NCBI GenBank assembly: GCA_964441445.1 | Contig: CAYTYO010000006.1 | Coordinates: 1-37,260 of the forward strand | DNA: 37,260 bases | Source: XYB1-FULL-44-23 sp964441445 | Lineage (GTDB): Bacteria; Patescibacteriota; Microgenomatia; CAZETR01; Amesbacteraceae | Direction of reading: 5' to 3' | Part shown: one piece after another, positions 1 to 6,834 of the stretch | How the letters are laid out: every line of letters begins with the position of its first letter | How positions within the stretch are numbered: the first letter of the stretch is position 1 | Translations under genes and position numbers: made by a program | Notes under the pieces: generated by a model | What the model was told of the DNA's origin: nothing | The model's database searches: none | Seen by the model: the letters and a program-made list of their open reading frames with translations, nothing else

Positions 1-1
1 C

Positions 2-1066
2 AAAATTATTAGTCTTGAAGATTTGGGTTTTAGTGAGTTTTATGAAAGGGGAGTTGGTGAATTGGGTTCGACTGGACAAACTGTGGCCAGGGTGATAGCG
101 GAATACAGAGAGGCGTATAGAGTAAGGAGTATTAATGGAGAGTCTCTGGCTAAAATTACCGGCAAACAACAGTTTTTGGCAGTAAAAAGGGAGGATTATC
201 CTGCGGTGGGAGATTTTGTAGCTATAGATGAATTGGCCGGAGGAAAAGCGGTCATTCGTAAGATATTCCCCAGGAAGACGGTACTTAAGAAGAAATATAG
301 CGGCGGGGAAGAAAACCAGTTAATAGCAACTAACATAGACACGGCATTTATTGTGGGATCGCCGGATAGGGATTACAGTTTGAATCGTTTTGAGAGATAT
401 TTAGTCCTTGCAAAGGATGGGGGAATTAATCCAGTTATTGTTTTTAACAAAACAGATTTAATTGCTGAGGCTGAATTACAAATAATGCTAAGTGAGATTA
501 AAGACAGATTTAAGGGTGTTGATGTTCTGTTAACAAGCACTGTTACAGAATGGGGATTGGACGAGCTGGAAAAATATATTATTAAGGGCAAGACCTATTG
601 TTTCTTGGGTTCGTCGGGTGTAGGCAAATCAACACTCATAAATAAGTTACTGGGTAAAAATGAGATCAAAACAATGGAGATTAGTGAAACTACGGGCAGA
701 GGAAAACACACTACATCAACCAGAGAAATGTATTTTTTAAAAAATGGGGGAATAGTCATTGATAACCCGGGAACGAGAGAGGTCGGTATGGGGGATGTGG
801 TTGCGGGAATTGAAAATGTATTTGACGAAATACGACTATTATCCCGGAACTGCAGATATCCTGATTGTACCCACACTAATGAACCTAATTGCGCGATTTT
901 AGAAGCTGTAAAGACGGGAACATTGGATAAGGATAAATATGTGAATTACATAAAATTACGGAGAGAGGCAGAATTCAGCGAAATGAGTGAAGTGGAAAGA
1001 AGAGCTAAAGATCGAAAGTTTGGAAAATTTATTAAGAAGGCTAAGGAAGATCTGGAAAAATATTGA
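2..1066 (+). CDS. rsgA: Ribosome small-subunit-dependent GTPase A (5' end outside window)
   Basis: Circularly permuted GTPase that acts in late 30S subunit maturation. Numbering from the TTG at 23: OB-fold about 20-95, NKTD (G4) at 142-145, Walker A GSSGVGKST near 196-204, DNPG (G3, usually DTPG) at 247-250. A C-terminal zinc knuckle uses Cys277, Cys282, His284 and Cys290. The frame stays open upstream of the TTG to the window edge and reads KIISLED, which matches the usual N-terminus of the family. The true start is therefore most likely just outside the window and the gene is partial here. It ends in TGA. Identification is secure from motif order; only the start is unknown. Confidence 0.95.
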   Translation, partial: KIISLEDLGFSEFYERGVGELGSTGQTVARVIAEYREAYRVRSINGESLAKITGKQQFLAVKREDYPAVGDFVAIDELAGGKAVIRKIFPRKTVLKKKYSGGEENQLIATNIDTAFIVGSPDRDYSLNRFERYLVLAKDGGINPVIVFNKTDLIAEAELQIMLSEIKDRFKGVDVLLTSTVTEWGLDELEKYIIKGKTYCFLGSSGVGKSTLINKLLGKNEIKTMEISETTGRGKHTTSTREMYFLKNGGIVIDNPGTREVGMGDVVAGIENVFDEIRLLSRNCRYPDCTHTNEPNCAILEAVKTGTLDKDKYVNYIKLRREAEFSEMSEVERRAKDRKFGKFIKKAKEDLEKY

Positions 1067-1123
1067 AATCTTTTAATCCGGTGCTGTAGGGGGATTTCAT
1101 TAAAATGGTAGAATTTGGGTGTG

Positions 1124-1450
1124 ATGGAGATGGTAAAAGTTGTTGTGTTTGTACCAAAAAGTCATGCTGATATTGTGAGGCGCACGATGGGAGATGCTGG
1201 AGCAGGGAGAATTGGCCTGTACAGCCATTGCAGCTATTCTGTAGATGGTGTGGGGCGCTATAAACCATTAGAAGGCGCTCATCCGGTGATCGGTGAAGTG
1301 GGCAAGTTTGAAGAAGTAATAGAGGAGAGGGTTGAGTGTGTTTGCGAACGGGATAAGGCAAAGGCGGTAATAGAGGCGATACGGAAAGTGCATCCGTATG
1401 AAGAGGTGGCTTTTGATATATATTCACTGATTTCGGAAAGTGAGTTGTAG
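1124..1450 (+). CDS. NIF3-insert / CutA-like small protein (YqfO family)
   Basis: A 108-residue protein with an N-terminal beta strand (VKVVVFVPKSHAD), a central GxYSHCSYS segment, and a C-terminal HPYEEVAFDIY motif. This is the signature of the PII/CutA-like domain that occurs alone in YqfO-type proteins or inserted in NIF3 dinuclear-metal proteins. The biochemical role of the stand-alone form is not established. The ATG at 1124 was chosen because TAGAAT lies at 1109-1114, 9 nt upstream, as for many genes in this window. An ATG at 1130 or a TTG at 1115 are alternatives. It follows rsgA by 57 nt and probably has its own promoter. Confidence 0.75.
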   Translation: MEMVKVVVFVPKSHADIVRRTMGDAGAGRIGLYSHCSYSVDGVGRYKPLEGAHPVIGEVGKFEEVIEERVECVCERDKAKAVIEAIRKVHPYEEVAFDIYSLISESEL

Positions 1451-1523
1451 CGGCGAAAGAGAAATAAACTTGTTTGAAGTTGAGAAGTCGCAGGAGTTTT
1501 TTGGGCTGAGACCAAGATATGTT

Positions 1524-1552
1524 TTGCTTATATTAGTTGTAAATAATAAAAT
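1524..1552 (+). promoter_or_regulatory. Promoter of the 94-aa membrane protein
   Basis: TTGCTT (1524-1529), a 17-nt spacer and TAAAAT (1547-1552), 8 nt before the ATG at 1561. The initiation site would fall at or next to the start codon, so a leaderless transcript is predicted. Confidence 0.5.
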
Positions 1553-1560
1553 TCAGATCG

Positions 1561-1845
1561 ATGGATATTAAGAAACTTGAAGATAGAATAATCAAAATAG
1601 AGGAGAGAAATAAGAAGGTAGAAGTTGATAAGGCCTGGGAAACCAGTTTGACACGCCGATTGTTGTTAATTATGTTCACTTATTTGACAATTGGTTTATA
1701 TATGAGAAGTATCGGGGTGAATAGTCCGTGGCTGAATGCTATTGTGCCTGCGGTTGGTTTTTTACTGTCGACTTTATCGTTGCCGATTTTAAAGGAAATT
1801 TGGATTAAGTATCAAAAACCGGAAGATAAGAAGGGCGAAAAATAA
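1561..1845 (+). CDS. Small membrane protein with N-terminal coiled coil
   Basis: A 94-residue protein of unknown function. Residues 1-25 are a highly charged amphipathic helix (LEDRIIKIEERNKK), probably a short coiled coil. Two hydrophobic segments follow at about 34-48 and 57-76, separated by a short loop, and the tail is lysine-rich and presumably cytoplasmic. No catalytic motif is visible. It is monocistronic: the previous gene ends 110 nt upstream and the next gene is convergent. A real gene is supported by the promoter and the coherent membrane topology. Confidence 0.65.
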   Translation: MDIKKLEDRIIKIEERNKKVEVDKAWETSLTRRLLLIMFTYLTIGLYMRSIGVNSPWLNAIVPAVGFLLSTLSLPILKEIWIKYQKPEDKKGEK

Positions 1846-1902
1846 GTGCAGTTTTGGACGGATAACGCCCAAGCAGGTGATGGAGAACAAGTAATATTTT
1901 AC

Positions 1903-2211
1903 TTAGGCCTCAATGATTTCCTGATTGACGGCAAGCCCTGCCCGAGCTCCGGAAGTTACCACAGCTATTGCTCCGTCTGCACGATTTTGGGCGAGATCAT
2001 ATAAGCCGATTACAGCTATTCCGAGAGTGACAAGTAAACTGACGGTGTTTGAAAATGTGTCTGGAGATTGGAAGCCGGCTTTCATTTTTTCGGCTATAGC
2101 ATAGGCAAGACACGCTTCAGCTGCGTAGATGGCCGCAGCTGTTCCGACACCCGCAGCAGCTGCAGATATCCGCCTTAGTCTTGATGGTTGTTTGTTTTCA
2201 GCGTTTAACAT
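1903..2211 (-). CDS. Hypothetical small membrane protein
   Basis: A 102-residue protein with an Ala-rich hydrophobic helix at about 16-40 (contains AAAAGVGTAAAIYAAEA) and a second at about 55-72 (VSLLVTLGIAVIGLY). The N-terminus is basic (KQPSRLRR). No family was recognised. The start is well fixed by a promoter ending 6 nt before the ATG. It stands alone, convergent with the 94-aa gene and divergent from the DUF5674 gene. Confidence 0.6.
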   Translation of the reverse strand: MLNAENKQPSRLRRISAAAAGVGTAAAIYAAEACLAYAIAEKMKAGFQSPDTFSNTVSLLVTLGIAVIGLYDLAQNRADGAIAVVTSGARAGLAVNQEIIEA

Positions 2212-2217
2212 GGCCTA

Positions 2218-2246
2218 ATTTTAACAATAATCAGAGGGAAACTCAA
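2218..2246 (-). promoter_or_regulatory. Promoter of the 102-aa membrane protein
   Basis: On the minus strand: TTGAGT (2241-2246), a 17-nt spacer and TAAAAT (2218-2223), 6 nt before the ATG at 2211. A leaderless transcript is predicted. Confidence 0.6.
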
Positions 2247-2306
2247 TTATTATAGGTTTATTCATAGCCTAAGCTGAGGATATCCGAACCACTTTGGCTA
2301 TTAAGT

Positions 2307-2312
2307 TATAAT
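2307..2312 (+). promoter_or_regulatory. -10 element of the DUF5674 gene
   Basis: A perfect TATAAT 5 nt before the ATG at 2318 and 8 nt before a second ATG at 2321. No good -35 is seen at 16-18 nt. The position suggests a leaderless mRNA and slightly favours the second ATG. Confidence 0.55.
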
Positions 2313-2317
2313 TAAAT

Positions 2318-2650
2318 ATGATGAAAATTATAAATAGTCCGGTTGAAAATGAGGAGTTAAATCAATTAGCGGAAGAAATTGGTGGTTTTTATATCAAGGT
2401 AGTGATTGATGTAAAAAAAGAGGTGATGAGTGCAGGGGCTAAGATGCATGTTGATGAAGAACGAATGCTTTTGGACCAGGGCAGCGACCAGGGAGATTTA
2501 TGGGGAGGCGGATACGATCTGGAGACAAAACAGGTTACTTATGACTCAATTATTAATAATAAACCAGGGTCAAACGCCAGTTCGGATATCCTTAACCCGG
2601 ATATGAGACAGAAATTTGAAATTATATTAAGACGGCTCTTTAAAGTATGA
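2318..2650 (+). CDS. DUF5674 family protein
   Basis: A 110-residue protein. The segment KVVIDVKKEVMSAGAKMHVDEE, then LLLDQGSDQGDLWG, then a DSIINNKPG segment matches my recollection of the DUF5674 family, which is frequent in candidate-phylum bacteria and of unknown function. It is probably a small cytosolic alpha/beta protein. The start could be either ATG of the tandem pair at 2318/2321. The stop overlaps the next start (ATGA at 2647-2650), so the two genes are translationally coupled. Confidence 0.75.
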   Translation: MMKIINSPVENEELNQLAEEIGGFYIKVVIDVKKEVMSAGAKMHVDEERMLLDQGSDQGDLWGGGYDLETKQVTYDSIINNKPGSNASSDILNPDMRQKFEIILRRLFKV

Positions 2651-2877
2651 GTGAAAAACAGAAGTGGCAGACTATTGCGTTGGATTTGAAGAGGGCGGCC
2701 AATTATCTATCGGCTAAAAGGGGGGCTCAGGCTAATTTTTATCTAGCGGAAGCAAAACGATTATATGATTCTTTGAACTTGAGTGAACAGATGCAATCTA
2801 TAAGAAGTTTTATCAAGTTTGATGGGCATCCGGAAGATATTTTGCTGGGAAGTAGTCTTATTTGGGGGAGGATTTAA
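2647..2877 (+). CDS. Hypothetical protein coupled to DUF5674
   Basis: A 76-residue protein, predominantly helical and basic (contains DLKRAANYLSAKRG and FYLAEAKRLYDSL), resembling one short helical-repeat pair. No family recognised and no membrane segment. Its ATG overlaps the stop of the DUF5674 gene by 4 nt with no Shine-Dalgarno upstream, which implies coupling by termination-reinitiation. The two proteins probably act together. Confidence 0.65.
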   Translation: MSEKQKWQTIALDLKRAANYLSAKRGAQANFYLAEAKRLYDSLNLSEQMQSIRSFIKFDGHPEDILLGSSLIWGRI

Positions 2878-3007
2878 GTTCCTCTTTACTTTGAAAGGGG
2901 GCCTAAAATCAAACTGAAGATGTGGGGATATAAGCGAAAGTGTGGTGGCGGTTGACCATGTTGGAGACTGGTTTTTTGAGGGTTGGAGGTTAAGTTATAC
3001 TTAAAAT

Positions 3008-3523
3008 ATGGCAACACCTATTCATTATCTTTTAGTCGGGTTTCCGTATTCCGGGAAAAGTACTTTGGCCACGGAACTGGTTAGTAAATTTGGTTTTGCA
3101 CACATTAATTTAGACCAGTTAAAATGGGATTTAGGGTATACCGAAGTGGGGGATGATGATGTGCCCGATGAAGCTTGGGAGAAAATTTTCAGGATAGCGG
3201 ATGAATTACTGATGCGGTATTTAAAAGAAGGTAAAAATGTAGCAAATGAGTATGCGTGGATTACCCGGGAGTGGAGGGATAAAGCCAGAAAGGTAGCTAG
3301 TGAAGCGGGGTTTGAAACAAAAGTGATATATCTTAAAGTGCCGAAGGAGGAAATTCGAAGGAGATGGCAAGTGAACAGTGAAACCAAAAAACGGTTTCAC
3401 TGGCCGGAAAAAGAGTTTGAGAGAATATTTGTTGATTTTGAGGAACCAACTGAGGACGAAAACATCATTTATTATGATGGCAGGGTATCTGTTGAGGATT
3501 GGGCTAAGAACAACGGTGTTTGA
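3008..3523 (+). CDS. P-loop nucleotide kinase (AAA_33 / zeta-toxin-like fold)
   Basis: A 171-residue P-loop protein. Walker A GFPYSGKST lies at about 12-20, and the strand LINLDQLKWD around residue 35 gives the Asp typical of substrate-binding DxxR-like motifs. Charged lid residues (RRRW) lie near 118. Architecture and size fit the AAA_33 group of small-molecule or nucleotide phosphotransferases. The substrate cannot be told from sequence. The start is fixed by TATACT at 2996-3001, 6 nt before the ATG. It is not obviously paired with an antitoxin, so toxin function is not supported. Confidence 0.7.
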   Translation: MATPIHYLLVGFPYSGKSTLATELVSKFGFAHINLDQLKWDLGYTEVGDDDVPDEAWEKIFRIADELLMRYLKEGKNVANEYAWITREWRDKARKVASEAGFETKVIYLKVPKEEIRRRWQVNSETKKRFHWPEKEFERIFVDFEEPTEDENIIYYDGRVSVEDWAKNNGV

Positions 3524-3618
3524 GGAAAAAATCAGAGAATGGCAAACTGTATTTGAACATATTCCAGGTTTACCGTGAGACATTTAAATAGTTTTTTGTT
3601 TTGTTAGAATGGGAATAT

Positions 3619-4497
3619 ATGAGTGAGTATCCGGTTGTAAAAGTAAAAACCGTAGACGGCTTAATACTGCATGGATTATTCGTTGAACCTAAGGCAATAT
3701 CAAAGACCATAATTATCCATATTCATGGCACCTCAGGTTCTTTCTACTGGAACGAATTCCATGAAAACTTAGTTGACTTGGTTTCCGAATTGGGAATTGC
3801 ATATTTGACAACAAACAACAGAGGTGCGGGAGTTTACGAAGTGGAGAAAGGGTCGATTTATTGTGGGGCAGCGGTTGAGAAATTTGAAGATTGTGTCAAT
3901 GATATTGATGCTTGGATTGAATTTGCTCTAGAAAGGGGTTACGACAATATAATTCTAGAAGGCCATAGTTTCGGGACTGAAAAATGTGTGTATTACATGA
4001 ATAAAGGGCGTAATGTAGAGAAAATAAAAGGGGTTGTTCTGCTTGGTTTTTCAGATACTGTGGGAACTCAAAAGAAATATGAGCAGCTTGTGGGCAGGAA
4101 TTGCAGTGACGAGGCGAAACAGCTGGAGGCTAAGGGGGAGGATTTTCGGTTAGTTCAGGATATTTTTGGCTTAGCGGGCGAACTTCCCATAAGTGCGGGC
4201 ACGTATCTGAATTACTTTTCCAAGGGTTCGGAATTATCAAAGGCTTTGCCTTTCGGGGAGGGAAAGGGACTTAGCTTTTTTAAAAATATTCGGGTTCCTA
4301 TTCTGGCAGTTATTGGAGATAATGACAGTGGGGAATATACGATTATCCCGATTAAAGATGCCTGTACACTTCTTCAGTCAGAAAATAACCTGGCAGAGGT
4401 GCTTCAGATAACGGATTGCGGCCATGGATTTGAGGGGAAAGAGAAAGAATTGACCGATGCGGTTGAGGATTTTATTAAAAGAAGAATTTTGGTGTAG
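3619..4497 (+). CDS. Alpha/beta hydrolase
   Basis: A 292-residue serine hydrolase. HIHGTSGSF (oxyanion region) lies near residue 36, the nucleophile elbow GHSFG has Ser117, acid candidates are Asp234/Asp236 in GDNDSG, and the catalytic His269 is in DCGHGFEG. The order nucleophile-acid-His is canonical. No signal peptide, so probably cytosolic. The substrate is unknown: thioesterase, lipase-like or peptidase-like roles are all possible. The ATG at 3619 is preferred over an in-frame TTG at 3601 because TAGAAT (3605-3610) ends 8 nt before it. Convergent with the 469-aa gene. Confidence 0.85.
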   Translation: MSEYPVVKVKTVDGLILHGLFVEPKAISKTIIIHIHGTSGSFYWNEFHENLVDLVSELGIAYLTTNNRGAGVYEVEKGSIYCGAAVEKFEDCVNDIDAWIEFALERGYDNIILEGHSFGTEKCVYYMNKGRNVEKIKGVVLLGFSDTVGTQKKYEQLVGRNCSDEAKQLEAKGEDFRLVQDIFGLAGELPISAGTYLNYFSKGSELSKALPFGEGKGLSFFKNIRVPILAVIGDNDSGEYTIIPIKDACTLLQSENNLAEVLQITDCGHGFEGKEKELTDAVEDFIKRRILV

Positions 4498-4553
4498 TTT
4501 TTTAAATGCGTTGTAGCCTAGGATGGAGAACATTCGGACCTGGTACGGTACAA

Positions 4554-5963
4554 TTATTCCAAAGGGAATTGCGGGATGAGACCCAGTTTTTTTCGCTGCG
4601 CAATCGGTAGTTTTGAGTAGTATTCCCACAATGTGGGGGCATATTGGCGTGTGCTGTCTGCGATTTGATTGAACATGGTTATGCAGTTTTCCTCTTCAAG
4701 TATCCCAGGTGCGAAAATGTGACCCAGAATTTTTTCAGCGGTAACTCCAGATTTGATTGCTGTTTCTGATAGGTTTGCCAATAGCTCGACAGGGGTGTTT
4801 GATTTTTGGACAGCTTCATTGAGCATGTCTAATGCCTTGAGGTACTTATCTGGGCTCCTCTCTTGGCCTCTGCCGGCGATTTCTATGAATACTCTGGGAA
4901 GTGCATATCCCCAGGGTGTGGAGAGGGGAGACATTTCGGTTTGGTGTGATTCCGGGACAATATCAGCTTCGTGATACCCCATGGGTTCGTTGGGGAGCCT
5001 GGGTACTGAGGACGTGAGTAGTTGATATAACCCTGGCTTGTCCTTGGCCTGTTTAATAATCAGAGAACTGAATACAAAGTCGCACTCGTCGTATCTTTGT
5101 CTGGTCCATTCCAGACCGTATTCTCTGGATACTTCTCCTGGACGGGGACAAGCGTGTCTCCAGGCAGATACTTGGAGACGTTGCTCTGGGGTAAGTAAGA
5201 GAATTCCGGGGTTGTTGCCCATAAATTTTCCTCTACCGAAATCTGTCTGGGTCTTAAATATGACATTTATGTAGGCTTCAAGTCTTCTCGGGCTGATCCA
5301 GCCTAAACCATCGGGGCGGGGCTGCCTCCATATGGAGAGTAGTTTGGCTTCATTTGAATTTCCTTGCAGGCCTCTCATCGCAATGACGTCGTTTAGGGCA
5401 CAAAGGAGCCAGTCTTTGTGATGGGTGTACTCCGATTCAGGCAAATATACGGACAGCGTTCTTTCTATTCCATGACAGAGTGCAAAGTCGATATCGGTTT
5501 CGGGATTTATCGCTCCTCTTACAAATCCCCAAATTACGTTATCTGCTCTGGGATCTCCGTCCTTTGGCGTCCAATCTGGTTCGGTTTGTTTAATTGTCCA
5601 GGCGTTGTTCATCATCTTGGAAAGCATGTCAATGCCATCTTGGTTTTGTGCGTTAACCAAATTGCCCATTTGCCTCAGGTGTTTGAGAATTGTCTCTTTT
5701 TGGTCACCCAAAGCATCTAGAAATTCATCTGCGCCGCGTCTTGAGCATAGTTTGTGGTTCACCTCTTTGATAGTAGATATTTCTTCTGGTGTCAGATTGA
5801 GTAAATCTCTGATTGCTTTGTAGTAGGAATAGAATTTTTGGGCGATGAGGTTAGGGTCGGCCTCGGCTAGAGCGAACGAATCTCGGAGTGGCTCTGCATT
5901 CCCAGCCGCAGAGTTTTTAAAAGCTTTGATATTATCTCTGGCTAACTCAAGAAGATTTGTCAC
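4554..5963 (-). CDS. Large hypothetical cytosolic protein
   Basis: A 469-residue protein not assigned to any family. It is mostly helical and acidic/polar, with no signal peptide or membrane span. Recognisable stretches include a Trp/Pro-rich middle region (WTPKDGDPRADNVIWGF, WRQPRPDGLGWISPRR) and a Cys/Arg-containing RHACPRPGE at about residue 268. No nucleotide-binding or catalytic motif was found. The GTG start at 5963 is well supported by a consensus promoter. It follows tRNA-Trp on the same strand, 52 nt away, in the position where many bacteria carry secE, but it bears no resemblance to SecE. Confidence 0.7.
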   Translation of the reverse strand: MTNLLELARDNIKAFKNSAAGNAEPLRDSFALAEADPNLIAQKFYSYYKAIRDLLNLTPEEISTIKEVNHKLCSRRGADEFLDALGDQKETILKHLRQMGNLVNAQNQDGIDMLSKMMNNAWTIKQTEPDWTPKDGDPRADNVIWGFVRGAINPETDIDFALCHGIERTLSVYLPESEYTHHKDWLLCALNDVIAMRGLQGNSNEAKLLSIWRQPRPDGLGWISPRRLEAYINVIFKTQTDFGRGKFMGNNPGILLLTPEQRLQVSAWRHACPRPGEVSREYGLEWTRQRYDECDFVFSSLIIKQAKDKPGLYQLLTSSVPRLPNEPMGYHEADIVPESHQTEMSPLSTPWGYALPRVFIEIAGRGQERSPDKYLKALDMLNEAVQKSNTPVELLANLSETAIKSGVTAEKILGHIFAPGILEEENCITMFNQIADSTRQYAPTLWEYYSKLPIAQRKKLGLIPQFPLE

Positions 5964-5969
5964 GAGTTT

Positions 5970-5998
5970 ATTTTATAGCTAGGGTGAGACTACGTCAA
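5970..5998 (-). promoter_or_regulatory. Promoter of the 469-aa orphan gene
   Basis: On the minus strand: TTGACG (5993-5998), a 17-nt spacer and TAAAAT (5970-5975), 6 nt before the GTG at 5963. One of the clearest leaderless-type promoters here, and it fixes a non-ATG start. Confidence 0.7.
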
Positions 5999-6015
5999 AC
6001 TATAGGGTTAATTAG

Positions 6016-6086
6016 CAGGGACGGAAGGAATCGAACCTTCATTGGCGGTTTTGGAGACCGCAGTCCTACCGTTGAACGACATCCCT
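6016..6086 (-). tRNA. tRNA-Trp (anticodon CCA)
   Basis: A 71-nt cloverleaf. The 5' acceptor strand AGGGATG pairs with CGTCCCT. The anticodon stem GCGGT/ACCGC encloses loop CTCCAAA with anticodon CCA. The T-loop is TTCGATT, and discriminator G73 is as expected for tRNA-Trp. The 3' CCA is not encoded. It lies 61 nt downstream of rpmG on the same strand, preserving the rpmG-trnW part of the widespread rpmG-trnW-secE-nusG order. Confidence 0.95.
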
Positions 6087-6147
6087 ATATAGTCAGTATT
6101 TTACATGAATAACGAAGGAAGGGATACCGAAATTCGGGGATTGGAAG

Positions 6148-6321
6148 TTACTTGAGTTTGGAGTTCTCTTTGTGGGAAGTGTGTTTACGGCATTTTTTGC
6201 AGTATTTGGACATGTTTAGTTTATCCTCAACGTTAACCCGGTTTTTTTCAGAAATATAGTTTTGGGATTTGCAGACGGTACAGACGAATGCGATGGTTTG
6301 ACGGGCACCTTTTTTTGCCAT
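6148..6321 (-). CDS. rpmG: Large ribosomal subunit protein bL33
   Basis: A 57-residue protein of the 50S subunit. It begins MAKKGARQTIAFVC and carries the CxxC pair (C14, C17) and a second CxxC (C41, C44) in KYCKKCRKHTSH, so it is the zinc-binding form. Length and the KYCxxCRKHTxH motif are diagnostic. A promoter lies 9 nt upstream of the ATG. tRNA-Trp follows on the same strand and is probably co-transcribed. Confidence 0.93.
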   Translation of the reverse strand: MAKKGARQTIAFVCTVCKSQNYISEKNRVNVEDKLNMSKYCKKCRKHTSHKENSKLK

Positions 6322-6330
6322 GACCTGACG

Positions 6331-6359
6331 ATTTTACTAGATACGAAGGCGGGTAGCAA
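6331..6359 (-). promoter_or_regulatory. Promoter of rpmG-tRNA-Trp
   Basis: On the minus strand: TTGCTA (6354-6359), a 17-nt spacer and TAAAAT (6331-6336), 9 nt before the rpmG ATG at 6321. Confidence 0.55.
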
Positions 6360-6361
6360 GA

Positions 6362-6398
6362 CTTAAGCCCTCAAAAGTGAGGGCTTAAGATTTTTTTT
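6362..6398 (+). terminator. Strong intrinsic-terminator-like hairpin
   Basis: A perfect 11-bp stem (6362-6372 with 6379-6389) and a 6-nt loop AAAAGT, followed on the plus strand by eight T (6391-6398). The T-run polarity is that of a plus-strand terminator. The flanking genes (zinc-ribbon gene ending at 6411, rpmG starting at 6321) are both on the minus strand, where the run precedes the stem as A8. It may act on antisense transcripts, or bidirectionally at the end of the zinc-ribbon gene. Confidence 0.7.
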
Positions 6399-6410
6399 AA
6401 AAGATCAAAA

Positions 6411-6761
6411 TCAGCTAACCGTTTGATCGGTGGGGGATACTGGAATGGGATTTTCTACCGGTGTGGCAGGTTGTGCTGCAATTGGCGGGACATCCGTTAA
6501 CGGAGCTCCGGCTTGTGCAGAAGCCGCGGAAATATCAGCTTGGGCTGCTGCCGCAATAGGGTCGGAAGCTGCGTTGGCTGGTGAAACGGGAACGCTGGCC
6601 TGAGGCGGTGACATGTTGGGGTTGGGTGCAGAAGTTAATTCAGAATTTATATTTTCTGTACCGCAGTTTTCACAGACCCAGACCGGTTTGCCCTCATCCG
6701 TCGTTATTTGCTGACAGTTTGTGCAGGATAGTGGTGTTTGTGTGTCGTCCAAAGTTATCAC
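6411..6761 (-). CDS. Zinc-ribbon protein with Pro/Ala-rich tail
   Basis: A 116-residue protein. Residues 10-37 form a four-Cys zinc ribbon (CTNC, then CENC). The rest (about 45-116) is low-complexity, rich in Ala, Pro and Ser, and probably disordered. No membrane segment. Function unknown; such ribbons often mediate protein or nucleic-acid contacts. The GTG start is supported by TAAACT at 6770-6775 on the minus strand, 8 nt upstream. It is divergent from the pilus ATPase gene, with promoters about 25 nt apart, so the two may be co-regulated. Confidence 0.65.
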   Translation of the reverse strand: MITLDDTQTPLSCTNCQQITTDEGKPVWVCENCGTENINSELTSAPNPNMSPPQASVPVSPANAASDPIAAAAQADISAASAQAGAPLTDVPPIAAQPATPVENPIPVSPTDQTVS

Positions 6762-6799
6762 CGCCTTTCAGTTTATGGATTTACCATAGCCGATATTTG

Positions 6800-6828
6800 T
6801 TGACATGGCAAGTTGTTTTGCCCACAAT
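6800..6828 (+). promoter_or_regulatory. Consensus promoter of the pilus/secretion ATPase
   Basis: TTGACA (6800-6805), a 17-nt spacer and CACAAT (6823-6828), ending 6 nt before the ATG at 6835. It shows that a longer open frame beginning at 6805 is not the start, because that stretch is promoter DNA. Confidence 0.75.
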
Positions 6829-6834
6829 GAAGTT

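Noticed and set aside
3008..3523. Zeta-type toxin
   Set aside because: The fold is similar, but no adjacent antitoxin is present and the neighbour is an unrelated hydrolase.
6805..6834. N-terminal extension of the pilus ATPase frame
   Set aside because: The stretch contains most of a TTGACA-17-CACAAT promoter ending 6 nt before the ATG at 6835, and the extra residues do not resemble the family.
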